A stretch of 64,000 nt of DNA. Source: Diphasiastrum complanatum (taxonomy: Eukaryota; Streptophyta; Lycopodiopsida; Lycopodiales; Lycopodiaceae). The number at the start of each line of letters is the position of its first letter. Position 1 is the first letter of the stretch. Positions 23,394-35,552 of this stretch are shown here, one piece after another. The stretch spans positions 30,863,024 to 30,927,023 of the forward strand of contig CM055113.1 in NCBI GenBank assembly GCA_029204225.1. The letters run 5' to 3'. The position numbers and the translations under genes were made by a program. The notes under the pieces are model-generated. The model saw only the letters and a program-made list of their open reading frames with translations, was not told the DNA's origin and did no database searches.

Positions 23394-25507
23394 CCCTGGT
23401 GGCAACCAGTACTTGCGTAATCGGCTACCTATGATGGGCGTAACAAACGGTGTCCCATCCATTGTCTCTAAAGTCACTGCCCCTTGCGATAGAATGTCGG
23501 TTATGCGATAAGGGCCTTCACCAGTGAACTTTAGCTTTTCTTTGATCGCGTTTGTCTTGTACATGAGGACCAAATCTCCTTCCTTGAGATATTTTTTGGA
23601 AGACGACGATCATGCCAAGTCTTGCGTCATTTCTTTTCTGCAGCAAGGGCATGGACCACTAACAAGCATGTTTCACACAACTTGTGTAGCACTTCATGAC
23701 GAAGGTGGAGTGATTTTGTATCATCTAATCGTTGTACTATGGCAATATGAAGAGATGGAACAAGAAATTCCACCAGCATGACTGTATCTTGGCCATACAC
23801 CAGTTGGAATGGTGTTTGTTCGGTGCTTCCTTTGTATGCAGTTTTGAAAGCCGACAGAGCAGCATGTAACTTGTGCTCCTAATCTGATCTGTCTGCTTCC
23901 AAGATCTTTGTCAAAATGTCGCATAGAATCTTATTAGAAGATTCGGCTTGGCCATGGTAATAAGGTGTGCTGAAATGATGAATCACGAAGAACTCTTCTA
24001 ATAGGACCTTGATAGTATCGTTGACAAAGTGAGTTCCTCGATTGCTCACTATCTCCACTGGGCATCTGAAGTGCACACTGATTTTTTCGTAAAGGAACTT
24101 CGCAATGGACCTAGCATCTTCTACATGCACTACTTTGGCTTCAACTCACTTGGTGAGATAATCTGTAGTCACTATAATATATCGGGCTTGGGTACTGCAA
24201 GCAGCTGGGTGAATAGGGCCAATATAATTGAGTCCCCAATTTTCAAATGGCGCTTGAGCCAATACAGAATGTAATGGCTCATAGTTTGACTTCGTTGGTC
24301 TACTTGCCCTCTGACATGCATCACATTAGTTGATATACACTTTAGTATCCTTATGCATTGTTGGCCACCAATAGCCGGATTTTAGAATCTTATGTACTGT
24401 AACATCCGATGCAAAGTGTCCACCACCTCCCATTGCTTCATGAGAGAGGGACATGATCTGACTTGTATTATGAGGCAGGCATGATACATTGTCGAATGAT
24501 ATTATTTGCCCCTCTTTTATACAATTGGCTTGCAATTAGCTCGTATGGTCAAGCTTTAAGTACAAGCTTCAGTTGTTGTGCCTTGGATAGTGACCGATAA
24601 GGTTGGCCATTAATCAAATACTCGACTATGTCCGCGGCCCAATCTGGAACAACATCCACGTAAAATAAAACTACATCCGGTTAACTCATCATCAGTTTGG
24701 AGATCTTTTTGTATTGATTTGATTCATGATACATGATCCGCCATATAATTTTGTTTGCCTTTGCGTACCAATATATAGAAATCTAACTCCAGCAACAAGA
24801 GTAGCCATCTAGTGATTCTCCCTGTGTTGTAGGTTTTGTTGACTAGGTAGAGCAAAGGTTGATGATCAGTATAGAATACAAAGTGTGTTGCCATGAGATA
24901 ATGGCAAAATTTCTTACCACAAATACCATTGTCAAGGCCCTTACTCAGTCATTGAATAATTGATTTCAGCATGGTTGAGTTGTCAATTGGCGAAGCGAAT
25001 AAAAAAATCTTGATTGGGGCAAGATTGCTCCTATAGCATACTTTGATGCATCAATATGCACATGAAACTCAATTGTCCGATTGGGAGTGCCGTAAGATTG
25101 GTGCAGATATAAGTGCTTCCTTCAGTTTTTGGAAAGCTTGTAGGGCTTCCTTCATCCAATGTGGTTCGATTCTTGTAGATAGGACGTGCCAAATCTGAAA
25201 ATAATAGAATGAAGATCCTGTAGTATTTGGCATGCCCTATAAAAACATAAACTTCACGAATTGTTCCAAGGGGTAGAAGATCAATGATAATACACATCTT
25301 AGATAGATCAGTGGTGTTCTCGTGTCTAGATACAATGTGGCCAAAGATAAGACCATGCATGACCCAAAACAAGCATTTTTCAAGGTTCAATGATATTGGA
25401 AATTTGCAACATTGTAGAAGCACTTTCTCCAAACATTGCAGAAACCCAAAGAGATATCTTTCATAAGAATGAATGAGAGAAGAATGCGAGAGATGAATTT
25501 CTCCCAC
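23394..25507 (-). pseudogene. Gypsy pol, copy A (RT end, RNase H, integrase)
   Basis: Minus-strand Ty3/gypsy pol remnant. From its 5' end (25507) come the RT C-terminus (FLQCLEKVLLQC ... GLIFGHIVSRH, then YVFIGHAKYYRIFI), RNase H (about 25070-24700; FYTDQQP- and ITRWLLLL-like text), the integrase zinc region (GGGHFASDVTVHKILKSGYWW), the core (FRCPVEIVSNRGTHFVND ... HGQAESSNKIL) and the GPYRITDI/GSRLRKYW end at about 23400. The second core Asp is Asn (SNRGTHF), although the catalytic Glu is retained. Stops and frameshifts are frequent. It is the inverted counterpart of copy B at 58.5-60.4 kb. A diverged LTR-like segment joins its 5' side directly, so most of RT, protease and gag are gone. Confidence 0.88.
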
Positions 25508-26930
25508 GCTTGTAGCCTAATTATAATAGCCTCTTTCCCTATTTGGATGCTCTTACACAAGCTTATTTGCTTATGGAAGTTTCTAGATCTCTTCCAAACC
25601 CTAGATCTAATATGACTAGATTCAATGCATCTCTAATAATTAATTAGAGTAGGACCAAATTTGACCTTATCAACTTGCCTAAGTTTCCAAAAATAGTAAA
25701 TCCACTATTTCTGGGCCTTATCTACTTTATAAAGTCTATATCTAAGATAAAAATGCATATTGGCCTCAAAATTGCCAAATAACCTCAACATGACTAAACT
25801 AAATATTTTTCACACTTTCTTCAGCTCAATTTAAAGTCTAGTTTTAGACTTTGAATACAAATATAGTTAAAATGTGGTTAAAACATAATTACAAATCATG
25901 ATACACAATAATACATCCAAAAAGCACTCTCCCACACCAAGTTCACATAGCAACTGTATTTCTCAAAAACAAAATACAGTGTACATATAGCTTTCATTTT
26001 GTCAACCCATGCATGGCCGAGATTTCCATTGATGAGATACATGTCTTGTGGACTTGCCTCGTGGCGAGGCCAACTCATCCTAATCCACTGATCATAGTGC
26101 AGTAGCACAATAGTTCTTTTTTTATTTTAACTCTCTCTCTCTCTCTAAAAGTAGAATCTACTTTTCATTCACTCATGAAAGTTAACAAACTTTAACTAGC
26201 AGAGAGTTTTGATCTAAACTTATCAGACTTTTCATGTGGCCATTTTATTTTTTTTAATGATTTGTTCTCTGAATATTTCTTCGCTACACCACTGTTTTTC
26301 ATATTGAACCACCTCATGCACATTGAAGTGTTTAAGACCTTATATATTGGCTCTAAGCACGTGTAATGTCTAGTTTTTGATAGTTGCAACTTCACTTTTT
26401 GTACCCTTTATCAAGTGTAGATTCTGCAATATCAATTAGGCGTTATATATTTTTAGATTATTTAAATTCCAAGTTGAAGCCTACACCTCAATTTATAATT
26501 AGCATTGTTTCGACGCATATATAGCCATTTTCTTATATGGAATCTAGACTTGGAAAGACTTGAGGCTACATTTATTGGAGTGCCTTCCTCTTGTTTGAAG
26601 AATCAAGTGATCTTAATTTCAAAGTGTTTTTTTTTATTATCAAAGTATTATTAATGACAGTCTATATAATACTTTATCGGATTTATATGAATTTTCTAAA
26701 TATCATAAAAATAAAATTTCGTCTTTTGTCAAGTGCAATGTTTGTTCATAGAAGAGGCATTTGACAGTACTTGAGCTATTTTTAGGGACATTGGTTTTGG
26801 CCATTACCTTAGGCATTTCAAAGATGATGAGATATGCATTGCTCATTCCAGTTTTAGTCCAATCCGAGAAACCATGATCATGGCCATCAAGGTATTATCC
26901 ATTATTAAGGTAGACATAAATTTGTTAAAA
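25508..26930. repeat. LTR-like segment with flank, copy 1
   Basis: This is inverted relative to 57150-58470, and parts are also shared with 47300-48075. Read on the minus strand, GAAGAAAG precedes TGTGAAAAATAT (about 25830), like a purine tract and LTR start. Short frames at 25896-26108 and 26192-26395 (minus) are open in the other copy too, but no family is recognised. Confidence 0.65.
26755..26885 (+). pseudogene. Unidentified coding-like exon in dispersed repeat
   Basis: The plus frame reads EEAFDST, stop (TGA), AIFRDIGFGHYLRHFKDDEI and then CIAHSSFSPIRETMI. In the related copy at about 47330-47470 (minus) the same frame has TGG (Trp) where this copy has TGA, and it reads ALFRNIGFGHYLR. 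The agreement in sense despite base changes suggests a once-coding exon. I do not recognise the protein. It lies at the edge of the repeat, with no flanking exons found. Confidence 0.4.
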
Positions 26931-27072
26931 CAAATAAAAAAAATTCTTTGTAAAAAGATGATATGTACTTAAACTTTTAGGTTATGGAACTAAGATTCTT
27001 CTTATAAGCAATTCTCATTGTGCATTATATGCAAGATCCCGTGTCTTCTATAATATTCCTCCAAATTGAGTA

Positions 27073-28875
27073 CTAGGGATGATTCGCGAAGTCTATATCT
27101 TCATGGGTCATGCTAACTATTATAGGATCTTCATTCTTGATTTTGCGGAGTTAGCCCGACCAATTTACAAACTCACAACGGATCTACATTGGAATGAGGA
27201 AGCCCTAAAGGCTTTCCAGAAGCTTAAGGATGCATTGGTTTCAGCACCAATCTTACGCCCACCCAATTGATCCATTGAGTTTCACGTGCATACGGACGCA
27301 TCGAAGTATGCAGTTGGAGCAGTCTTAACCCAGCCAGGTGAACCCAAAAAGGATTTTTCAATCTTTGGAAGCCGACAGCTCAGTGATACTGAAATGAATT
27401 ATTCAACCATAGAGCGGGAAGCACTGGCAATGATTTATGTGGTTAAGAATTTTTGACATTACCTGATGGGCACACATTTTGCTTTTTATACGGACCATCA
27501 ACCCTTGCTCTATCTCGTTGATAAAACTTGCAACATTGGGAGAATCACCAGATGGCTACTTTTGTTGTTGGAATTTGATTTTCGGATAGTAGTTCGCAAG
27601 GGAAAACAACAATACATGGCAGATCATGTATCACGAATCAAGAGGAGGGAGATTGCAACCAAACCCGACGATGAGCTGGCAGATGCTACCTTATTTTATG
27701 TGGAAAAAGTACCAGAATTGGCTGCCGACATTGTTGAATATCTAATGCGGGGCCAACCAGACAAATCACTACCAAAAGCGGAACAACGGAAATTGATCTT
27801 GAAGGCTACACCTTATTAGCTGATTGTCGAACAGTTATACCGAAGAGGACCAGACGGAATTCTTCGGCAGTGTATTCTTCCTCATGAGGCCACCCATATC
27901 ATTTCGCGTTCACATGAAGGCATGGGTGGGGGCCATTTTGCATCCGACATTACAATTCGCAAAATCCTGCAATCAGGATGTTGGTGGCTAACGATTCATA
28001 AGGATACGGAGGAATACTTAAAAAAGTGTGATGTGTGCCAAAGGGCGAGAAGGCCAACGAGATTGAATTATGACCTACTTCTTAGCCCAAGCACCATTCA
28101 AAAAGTGGGGATTGGATTACATCGGTCCTATTCACCCTGCGGCAAGGAGTTCCCAAGCTCAATACGTAATCGTAGCCATAGACTACCTCACCAAATGGGT
28201 CGAAGACAAGGCAGTAAGAGTAACTGATGCTAGGACCACTGCCAAGTTCCTTTATGAAAATATTATTGTACGCTCCGGATGCCCGGTAGAGCTAGTCAAC
28301 GATCGCGAAAGCCATTTCATCAATGAGATTATCAAGGTCCTGTTGGAGGAATTCTTCATGATCCACATAACCAGTGCGCCTTATTATCCTCGTGGTAATG
28401 GACAAGCAAAATCATCCAATAAGATCTTGTGTAGCGTGCTCATGAAAACAGTTGAAGCTAGCAGATCAGATTGGGAATATAAGTTGCATGCTGCACTGTG
28501 GGCATTCAAGACAACATATAAAGGAAACACTGATCAAACACCCTTCCAATTGGTATATGGTCAGGATGTTGTGATGCCAGTAGATTTTTTAGTTCCTTCA
28601 TTAAGGATTGCCACCACGCAACGTCTTAGTCCAAATCTCTTCAGCTATGCCACAAAGCTCTGCATAAACTCTTTGAAACATGCTTACTAGTTGTGCATGC
28701 ACTGGCTGCTAAAAAGAAAAGACGCAAGGCACGACAAAATTCACAGGTGAAGGTCCCTATCAGATCAAGGAGATTCTTAATCATGGAGCCGTGAATTTAG
28801 AAAAGCTAGATGGGACACCATTTGATACACCCATCAACGGTAGCCGGTTGCACAAGTATTGGCCACCATAGTGAG
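27073..28875 (+). pseudogene. Gypsy pol, copy C (RT end, RNase H, integrase)
   Basis: Plus-strand Ty3/gypsy pol, the best-preserved gypsy copy here. It starts abruptly in the RT connection (REVYIFMGHANYYRIFI). RNase H follows (FHVHTDASKYAVGAVLTQP, YSTIEREALAMIYV, FYTDHQPLLYLVDK), then the integrase zinc domain (GGGHFASDITIRKIL ... CDVCQRARRP), the core (WGLDYIGP, VAIDYLTKWVEDKAV, VELVNDRESHF, GNGQAKSSNK) and the GPYQIKEI ... GSRLHKYW end. The catalytic Glu of integrase is Lys. In-frame stops at 27268, 27454 and 27817 are TGA, TGA and TAG, each explicable by one transition. Frameshifts occur near 28085 and after 28640. Extra reading frames and an LTR lie downstream. Confidence 0.9.
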
Positions 28876-29970
28876 ATAGATCCAGATTGGTGGGGGCACA
28901 TTATGAAAAGCTAATCTGCTAAGCCAGCACCGCTAGATCTGAGAAGATCAAGCCAAATCAAGCTAGATCCATCAAGATTCAGCCAAATCCAAATCTGGCA
29001 AGATCGAGAAAATTCATCAGAATCCAAGAAGGATCCAGATCCAAATAGGATCAAGAAGGAAGCAGATCATCAGATTGACTGAGGGATCTGTTAGCAAGTA
29101 TCCATCAGAACTTCTAGAGAACTACCAACAGTCAGATCAAGCCTGGATGAAGCTAATTACCAGTTTACAAAAGTTAAAAATCAGAAAATCTCGAGATCTC
29201 GTCAAAAAACACTCTAAAAGAGCACTTTTTCATGATTTTTTGAGATCCCTTGGGAGATAGCCCTTGAAACTTGGACAGTCACCAGATCTGACCCAGATGC
29301 ATCCATGAAAATCTTTGCAAGAGTTTCTAATAGAGGAATCACCATTTTTTAGTGTGTGCGAGGGTTTCAAGAAGCTGAATTTTCAGAACCCTCGCAGAGC
29401 ATCAAGATCAACTTACCAACCCTTGCAATGTGTCTAAATGGAATTAGAGCAGTGAAATTAGCCTGCCTACATGGTTTGATCTTGAAAATACAATCACAGG
29501 AATAAATTGTGCAAGAGATCACTTCCTGCGAGAGTTGAACCCTCGCAAACAACCTGAACCCTCGCAGAACCTTCGCATGGTAGTCAAACCACCTTTCGAA
29601 CTCTCGCAGACTTCCCTGTGGTCTTAGAATTTTGTGAAGAAGGTGCCTGCCAGAATTTGGGTGGAACTGAACAACGAAAAGTGGATTTCGCCTAATATGC
29701 ACTCTAAATTCTGCTGTATAAGGGCTAAATTCGAGTCATTTGTCACCTTTGCTAGCAAAGCTCTGCCAAAATTGACACTGAAATTACCAAGTTTTCTGTT
29801 TGCAACCAAACTTCCTACCAACTATCATTCGATCATACTGAATACCGATCTGCGATCCGAACTACACTTCTTGTCATCCAACACTTGTTATTCATAGTTT
29901 TCTGCCGTTTCCACATCTTTTTCCATTTTCCACCATTTTTTCTACTTTTTCGACCTCTAATCATCACTGC
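28876..29970. other. Spacer between gypsy pol and extra frames
   Basis: No gene recognised. At 28900-29060 AGATC-containing words recur densely. At 29350-29610 the phrase CCCTCGCA (or its complement TGCGAGGG) occurs about six times. This is likely the internal non-coding part of the gypsy element. Confidence 0.45.
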
Positions 29971-29974
29971 TAAC

Positions 29975-30770
29975 ATGGCCTCCTCATCCTCTGAAGACTC
30001 TAGCACCAAACAGGTGATCTAGCATGACATCCCCAAGGCCACACAAATTTGGCCTCTACCCTCTGACGCTTTGATCCAACCATGGCTACAGACAGTCGGC
30101 CCACTTCTAGAGGCAATGGGTTTTTACCCGGCGCTTTTTCATTCTGTGATTAACATGGGCTCGCCCTTCACGTTTACGCTACTTGGGATGAGAAAAAGAC
30201 TCGTTTTCACTTCTTGTACCAAGGTACGACATACAAGGTCAGGATTAATGCATACTCGATGGTCACCATTGGCATTATGTCTGGTGATCGTCAGCCCATC
30301 TCCCATCGCCACGCAAAAACTCTGATCAAGTCTTTTGTCACCCAAACTACATCGGAAATCCCAATTCAGACTAACAATGGTTACCTGATAGATGCTATCA
30401 CGAAACTCGTCATTTAGACGGCTGTGCATCTGTTGAATAACCTTCTGGTTATTTCAACATTTCGCAAGGACAGAATCCAATCTAAGCTGCTGAGTCAGAT
30501 AGTGGAATCCTTTCTGGAATTCACTGGCCCCTCCGTTGTGCCATACGACTGACATAGCTTCCTTATTTGTGAACTAACCAACTCCATCAAACCCAACAAC
30601 CGTGAGCGTATTGCAGCAGGCCTCCTGTTGCGCACTTCTCGAGGCAAAAGTGCACAATTTCCAACGCTCATCTCTTTTGTCTACCCTCATGCCACACACT
30701 AACCTTTATACGCCATCTCAAACATCCACCTCCTCCCAACTTGTAGTTATTAACATAACAGCCAGCAAAT
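29975..30770 (+). pseudogene. Retroelement extra frame, part 1
   Basis: An ATG at 29975 opens a frame (MASSSSEDSSTKQ) that soon meets TAG. Coding-like text continues through IWPLPSDALIQPWLQTVGPL, a frameshift near 30155, HVYATWDEKKTRFHFLYQGT, YKVRINAYSMVTIGIMSGD and ERIAAGLLLRTSRGK, to about 30700. I suspect the plant retrotransposon-associated extra frame found downstream of pol in some gypsy lineages, because of its position between integrase and the LTR, but I do not recognise a domain with certainty. Several stops make it non-functional. Confidence 0.45.
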
Positions 30771-30772
30771 GA

Positions 30773-31315
30773 ATGCGTGGCTCTGTCTCTACATCCACAT
30801 TTCCACCTGCTACTCGAAGAAGCGCCTCCACTACCGCACTAACCACCCCATCAACCACCTCCACTTCTTCTTCTGTGCAAACCCCCACTCCGATCTATGT
30901 TGTCGCTACCTCTCTTCTTATTCCATCCACATATGTTTCTGTGTCCACCCCCGTTTCCTCTGTTGATACGATTCCTATCTCTGTTCCGTTATCCACTACT
31001 CCGTCCATCACCATCGCATCCTCCATCACTCCTACCGCCACCATTGCTTCCATTCCGTTCAATCCTTCTGATTCTCAATTGTCTCCAGACACTCTGGCGT
31101 GGATGCAAGTCATCAATTTTTCACCCCCACGCCAGACCCTTTCGCCTTCTTCCATACTCCACACCACCCTTCAGTTCCCCTCTATTCCTCCCATCCTCTC
31201 GTTTAGACAAACCGTCCTCACCCCTGTTTCCACAATTGCTTCTCAAACCTCACCTACTTCGCCACCAAAGGTTGCCGAGAGCAACCAACCGTTGCTTGAT
31301 GACGCATTTATTTAA
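30773..31315 (+). CDS. Ser/Thr/Pro-rich retroelement frame
   Basis: An uninterrupted 180-codon frame that is strongly rich in Ser, Thr and Pro (runs such as TTPSTTSTSSSVQTPTP). It has no transmembrane segment or catalytic motif. It lies downstream of gypsy pol, between the broken part 1 and the coiled-coil frame, and probably belonged to one long extra polyprotein with them, joined through a frameshift near 31310. It is most likely a low-complexity linker, not an independent gene. The start codon is uncertain. Confidence 0.4.
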   Translation: MRGSVSTSTFPPATRRSASTTALTTPSTTSTSSSVQTPTPIYVVATSLLIPSTYVSVSTPVSSVDTIPISVPLSTTPSITIASSITPTATIASIPFNPSDSQLSPDTLAWMQVINFSPPRQTLSPSSILHTTLQFPSIPPILSFRQTVLTPVSTIASQTSPTSPPKVAESNQPLLDDAFI

Positions 31316-31361
31316 ACGGTTTTTGTACCATCGCCAGATCGGACTGATCCTACCGCCCCAG

Positions 31362-32081
31362 ATGGCAAATGAGAACCTGATAGAAGATAATGACGATGAT
31401 ATTCCGCAAGTCGTCGGGGCCGAGACAACACAAGCCCCTATCAGTGCCAATGTACCGGCTGCTCCCACAGACCTAACGACGTCGTACCAGACTGTGGGAA
31501 AATACATCCTGGATGCGGTAGCAGCCAAAGCCATTCTGAAAAGTAGGGTACTACACCTGGCGATGAGTAACACACAGCTACGAGCAGACCTCACCAAGCT
31601 GCAGCACGAATTGATTCTAGCACACCAACATGAACAAGAAGGGCACCAAGAGATTTCCAAGCTGCAGCGGAAGGAGGAGGGCCTCAACAAATATATCCAA
31701 AGACTCTCCAAAGCGCTGATAGAGGCCTCCACAAAGGTGCGGGAGTTTCAATCTGAAGCGTCCCAACGGCTTGCTCCCATCCAGACACAACTAAACCTTT
31801 TGGAAGCAGAGAATACGTGCCTGGGGACAAAGGTCAAAGCCCTACAAGATGAAAAGCTCGTCTGGTTAGCTCAACCTGCACCAGACTCAAGGCCGCTTTC
31901 TCAATTAGAAATGGATCTTCTTCGGCATCAGGTGCAATTTTATAGCCAAACTTTAAACAGCTACCAGATAGAGTTCAAAAAATATCAGACAAGCGCAACT
32001 CACGAGCTCGTCCAGGCCAAGCAAGCCCTCAAGGCATGCCAAAAATTCATGGACACGAAGGCTCAGCCCACCCCGAGGTAA
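31362..32081 (+). CDS. Coiled-coil retroelement frame
   Basis: A 240-codon stretch (MANENLIEDNDDD onward), open from an earlier point in the same frame, ends at 32081. After an acidic start, the central 150 residues are rich in Leu, Gln, Glu and Lys with heptad-like spacing (LRADLTKLQHELILAHQHEQ, GLNKYIQRLSKALIEASTKV), which predicts a long coiled coil. No enzyme motif is visible. Its position between gypsy integrase and the 3' LTR suggests an additional retroelement structural or envelope-position protein. A host protein cannot be excluded from sequence alone. Confidence 0.45.
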   Translation: MANENLIEDNDDDIPQVVGAETTQAPISANVPAAPTDLTTSYQTVGKYILDAVAAKAILKSRVLHLAMSNTQLRADLTKLQHELILAHQHEQEGHQEISKLQRKEEGLNKYIQRLSKALIEASTKVREFQSEASQRLAPIQTQLNLLEAENTCLGTKVKALQDEKLVWLAQPAPDSRPLSQLEMDLLRHQVQFYSQTLNSYQIEFKKYQTSATHELVQAKQALKACQKFMDTKAQPTPR

Positions 32082-32199
32082 TTCCACTGCCACCGATTTT
32101 TGATGCTGCACGGGCCAATACCAGCCAAGACCAAAGCTAGTAGGCAGCAGGGGGATTTAACCAAGATCCGAGGTCTAAAGGCCAAGATCAAGGGCAAAC

Positions 32200-33110
32200 A
32201 GATATGGCTGTTGAGACGCGAGACCAGGGCCAAGGCGTAGATAGTAGCCAAAGACAAGCCACAACATGTAGAGATTCACGCACGATATCTACCAGTCGGG
32301 CCTTCCAAAGAGCCAAGTCCGTGGAGGAAAAAAGCAACGAATTCCTATCAAAGTATCCCCACGAGTCATCAAGAGGCGGCTGGCAGATATCGTTTTCAGT
32401 TCAGACCATAATGGACAAATAATTGCAAGCATTACTTGCCCTCCAACCACAACCAGAGTGGCATCAGCAGTTGTTCGAAAGAGACCATGTGGCCATCAGG
32501 GCCTACGTGACGAGTCCACAACAATTACGGGTGAACCCGCACTTCCTGCCATGTACACGAAGGTCCAAATGGGCGGAATGCGGCACCCCTCTAGACAAGA
32601 TCACACTTCAAAATTCTAATTGGCCGAACATATAGTCAGAATATGGGTGGACTACGGATGTAGATGCCATAAGGGCTCTCACCGCGTTCGCAAACCATTA
32701 TATCAATTGCCCTGATCCAACAGTCTGCGCGACAGCCACTTACGCCCGGGACTTAGAACATCTAATGAGAATCAAGACTAAATGGGACAATTTTCTCCCA
32801 TCCATATTCTTTGACGTTAATAAGGTGCTACCTTTAGACAAAGTTGAAGATTAGCTGCCAATCGCTCGTGTGTATTACCGAGCTGCGCTTCTGGGCGATC
32901 CATGGACACGTAGATTCCAAACATGAGTCGACCAAGATTGGATGCGAGGAGTCCACAAGTCCCTTCACACGCCCAAGGACTTGAAGAAACTGGACCGCCT
33001 CAACTTTATGGAGGACATCACCACCTACCTGATTTAGCAAAGGCGGGCGAAGAAAATGCTATACTAAACCGACAGAGTGCCGAGGGACCGACACTACTTC
33101 AGGTCGTGGG
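32200..33110 (+). pseudogene. Retroelement extra frame, last part
   Basis: Broken plus-strand frames precede the LTR. Text such as ALLALQPQPEWHQQLFERDH, RAYVTSPQQLRVNP, AIRALTAFANHYINCPDPTV, RIKTKWDNFLPSIFFDVNKV and VYYRAALLGDPWTRRFQ reads as real protein with four or more stops. The family was not recognised. It runs directly to the LTR start at 33114, so it belongs to the same element as the preceding frames. Confidence 0.45.
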
Positions 33111-33113
33111 TCC

Positions 33114-33888
33114 TGTTGGGGGTATTCCTAACAAAATGTAAATAAATAAAATCATCCAATAATATGTGTTGCGAGGGCATGGCATCCTGCGTGTATAAGC
33201 CCATGGCCCCATGAGCACGCAAGTGAGGCAATAAAATAATAGAGTTGGGCCCTTTGTAATTAAAATAATATTTGAGGCCCAAAGTCAATTCTAAACTTTG
33301 AGTTTACTTTTTAGAGTTGGGTCCAATTTTGGACTCACATGAATCTTGTGATTTCCAATGTACTTTTTGTGGACCCTTGGGTCAAGTTGGGTCCAAGATG
33401 AATGGATAGGACCAATGTGAATATTAGCCAGTAGGATTGAGGGGCAAGGGCCTTCTCTAATTTATAAAAAGGCACCATTTGTACACTATTTTCATGCTTA
33501 ATAGAGAGGAGGAGACTCTACCATTTTGAGAGCTCAAGCATCCTCATTTGCTAATCAATCTTGCTTATGCTATTGTTGTGATTGCTTGTTATTTCATTTC
33601 CCATGCTTTTAGTTTATGCTAGTTAAGGTTTTTCCATAAGCAATGACATTGAGCATTGAGCTAACATTCATCTCATCTCTCTCTCTTTCTGTCTTCTCTT
33701 CTCTCTTCCTCTCCTTTTCTATCCCTTTCCTTCACCCAAATCATGATGAATGTTAGTGTAGAGGAGTAGAGTTAAGGGAGAGTAGTGTTACTGGTGAAAA
33801 GAGTTAGGGAGGAAGTAGGAAACTAACTAAATTTAGCATTTATTCATAGTTAAGTACCTATCCAGTGATCTAACCCTTGTTGACAGGC
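33114..33888 (+). repeat. Probable 3' LTR of gypsy element C
   Basis: It begins TGTTGGGGGTATTCC, a start typical of several plant gypsy LTRs, directly after the last frame. TTTATAAAAAGG at about 33460 is a suitable TATA box. The proposed end, CCCTTGTTGACA (to 33888), is an imperfect inverted match to the start. No matching 5' LTR lies in the window, since the element is truncated at 27073, so the end point is inferred. Confidence 0.5.
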
Positions 33889-35401
33889 GGGAGGGCTATA
33901 CTAGCGAGATCTTTGACCCTACAGTATATTCAAATGGTATCTCCACAAGTAATAGATCAACAAATAAGTTGTTTGATGAATTATACGATATTGGTCTTCC
34001 ATCAGTTTTATACACCCATTCTATGATATAACCTTTGATGAGTCAGAAATTGTGAAAGGGCAAAAAATGGAGAGGGTTAGTATGACTCTCATGAATGGTG
34101 CACTATCACAAAAAGTGGACCAAGAAGATTTTAGATTCAATGTCCAATCCAAAAATGATATATGGTGGTTGGCAACGTTTCAAGTAGCTAGCATCCTTAT
34201 TACATTAGATTCAATGGATAGTATGAATAAATAGTCACTTGCCAAAAGCCCTTACTGAATGTTAGGTTCTGTAGGGTGAATTGATACTCGGGTTATACCC
34301 CCCTCCAAATGACGGTCGGGGACCGGTTCTCACCTCAATCCAAGGTCGTAGCCGGTTCTTACAAAAGAGCATACCCGCTGGTTCTACATAGAAGCCGATT
34401 CATGAGAAATAGTGTACCCGCTAGTTAGGGTCTTTAAAACCGGGATGAGAACCGAAAAAAAATCAATGGATACAATTTAGAAAATAAAAAATTGTGTCGT
34501 TCAGTGCACTATAAGTTCTTTGACAAGGCTTGGAAATATAACGACCGACAATCTTTGAAAATTGTGTGATTTTAGAATGCAACAATTTTGAGTGGATTCT
34601 AGCATTTAGTGAAGGCCTCAGAATATACCTCAAAACATACCACAAAATACTGAATCTAATTTACTCAGGGCCTCAAAAAATCACAAATGTATCATAAAAT
34701 TCACAAATCTATCATTGGAAAGCTCAAAAAACATGTAAGATGAGTTCGGAACAGCCCTTGGAATAAACACTAGTAAACTGTGAAAACCAGCATGGTCTAT
34801 TCCGACCTCCATTCCGACCCTGAAAGTACCTCTAGGATCTGCTACAAAATTTGTGCCTCAAATGCTATGATGATGGTCGGCCCAATAACCAATAATGAAA
34901 CCTGCAAAACAAAGAATAGTATTGTAGTTTGTAAAGTTTATTACCACAAAAAATAATTGTAACAAATTAATTTTACACAAAGAACAACAAAGATCCATAT
35001 GGAATCCTATATATTCACCAAAAAACTAGATGTCCAGTTGATGAATAAGGATTTGGCATTGGAACAGCCATCGGAATAGGCGCTGATTTAACAAATCCAA
35101 CAAATCAATATATTTTGATAGACATTCCGACCCTCAAGAAGCATGGATCTACAACACCCTCATCCAGCACCCTCACCTGGATCTACAACATCCTAAAGCA
35201 TCTGATGAATAGAAAATAACCATCGAAATATCCATCAGAATAGAAAATCCTTCAAATCTGCCTATTTCGACGGCCTTTCAACCTGTCTGCTACCTTAAAA
35301 AACTCGTGGATCTGCCAACTCCTTTGTCTCAAAATAAACCTACATAGAAAACGTGGTGTCAATCAAACCAAACTGCAATCACATTGATATGGATACTATG
35401 A

Positions 35402-35404
<3 letters not shown>
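33889..35404. other. No gene recognised
   Basis: At 34300-34460 the motif CCGGTTCT/AGAACCG recurs in both orientations (GACCGGTTCTCACC, GTAGCCGGTTCTTAC, GAGAACCG). A looser cluster of the same type is at 50030-50110. No gene is supported. Confidence 0.4.

Positions 35405-35468
<64 letters not shown>
35405..35468. repeat. (GA)n microsatellite
   Basis: A GA run of about 62 bases. Confidence 0.95.
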
Positions 35469-35473
<5 letters not shown>

Positions 35474-35552
35474 TTGCATCTAACAATTAAAAAACCTCAA
35501 TCCTGCACTTTTCCTTTTTTTCTTGAGCTCACCACATTTGATTTTGCAAGGA

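Noticed and set aside
25896-26395. Two minus-strand frames with relatives at 57.6-58.0 kb
   Set aside because: They are open in both copies, but the copies are too alike for this to show selection, and no domain is recognised.
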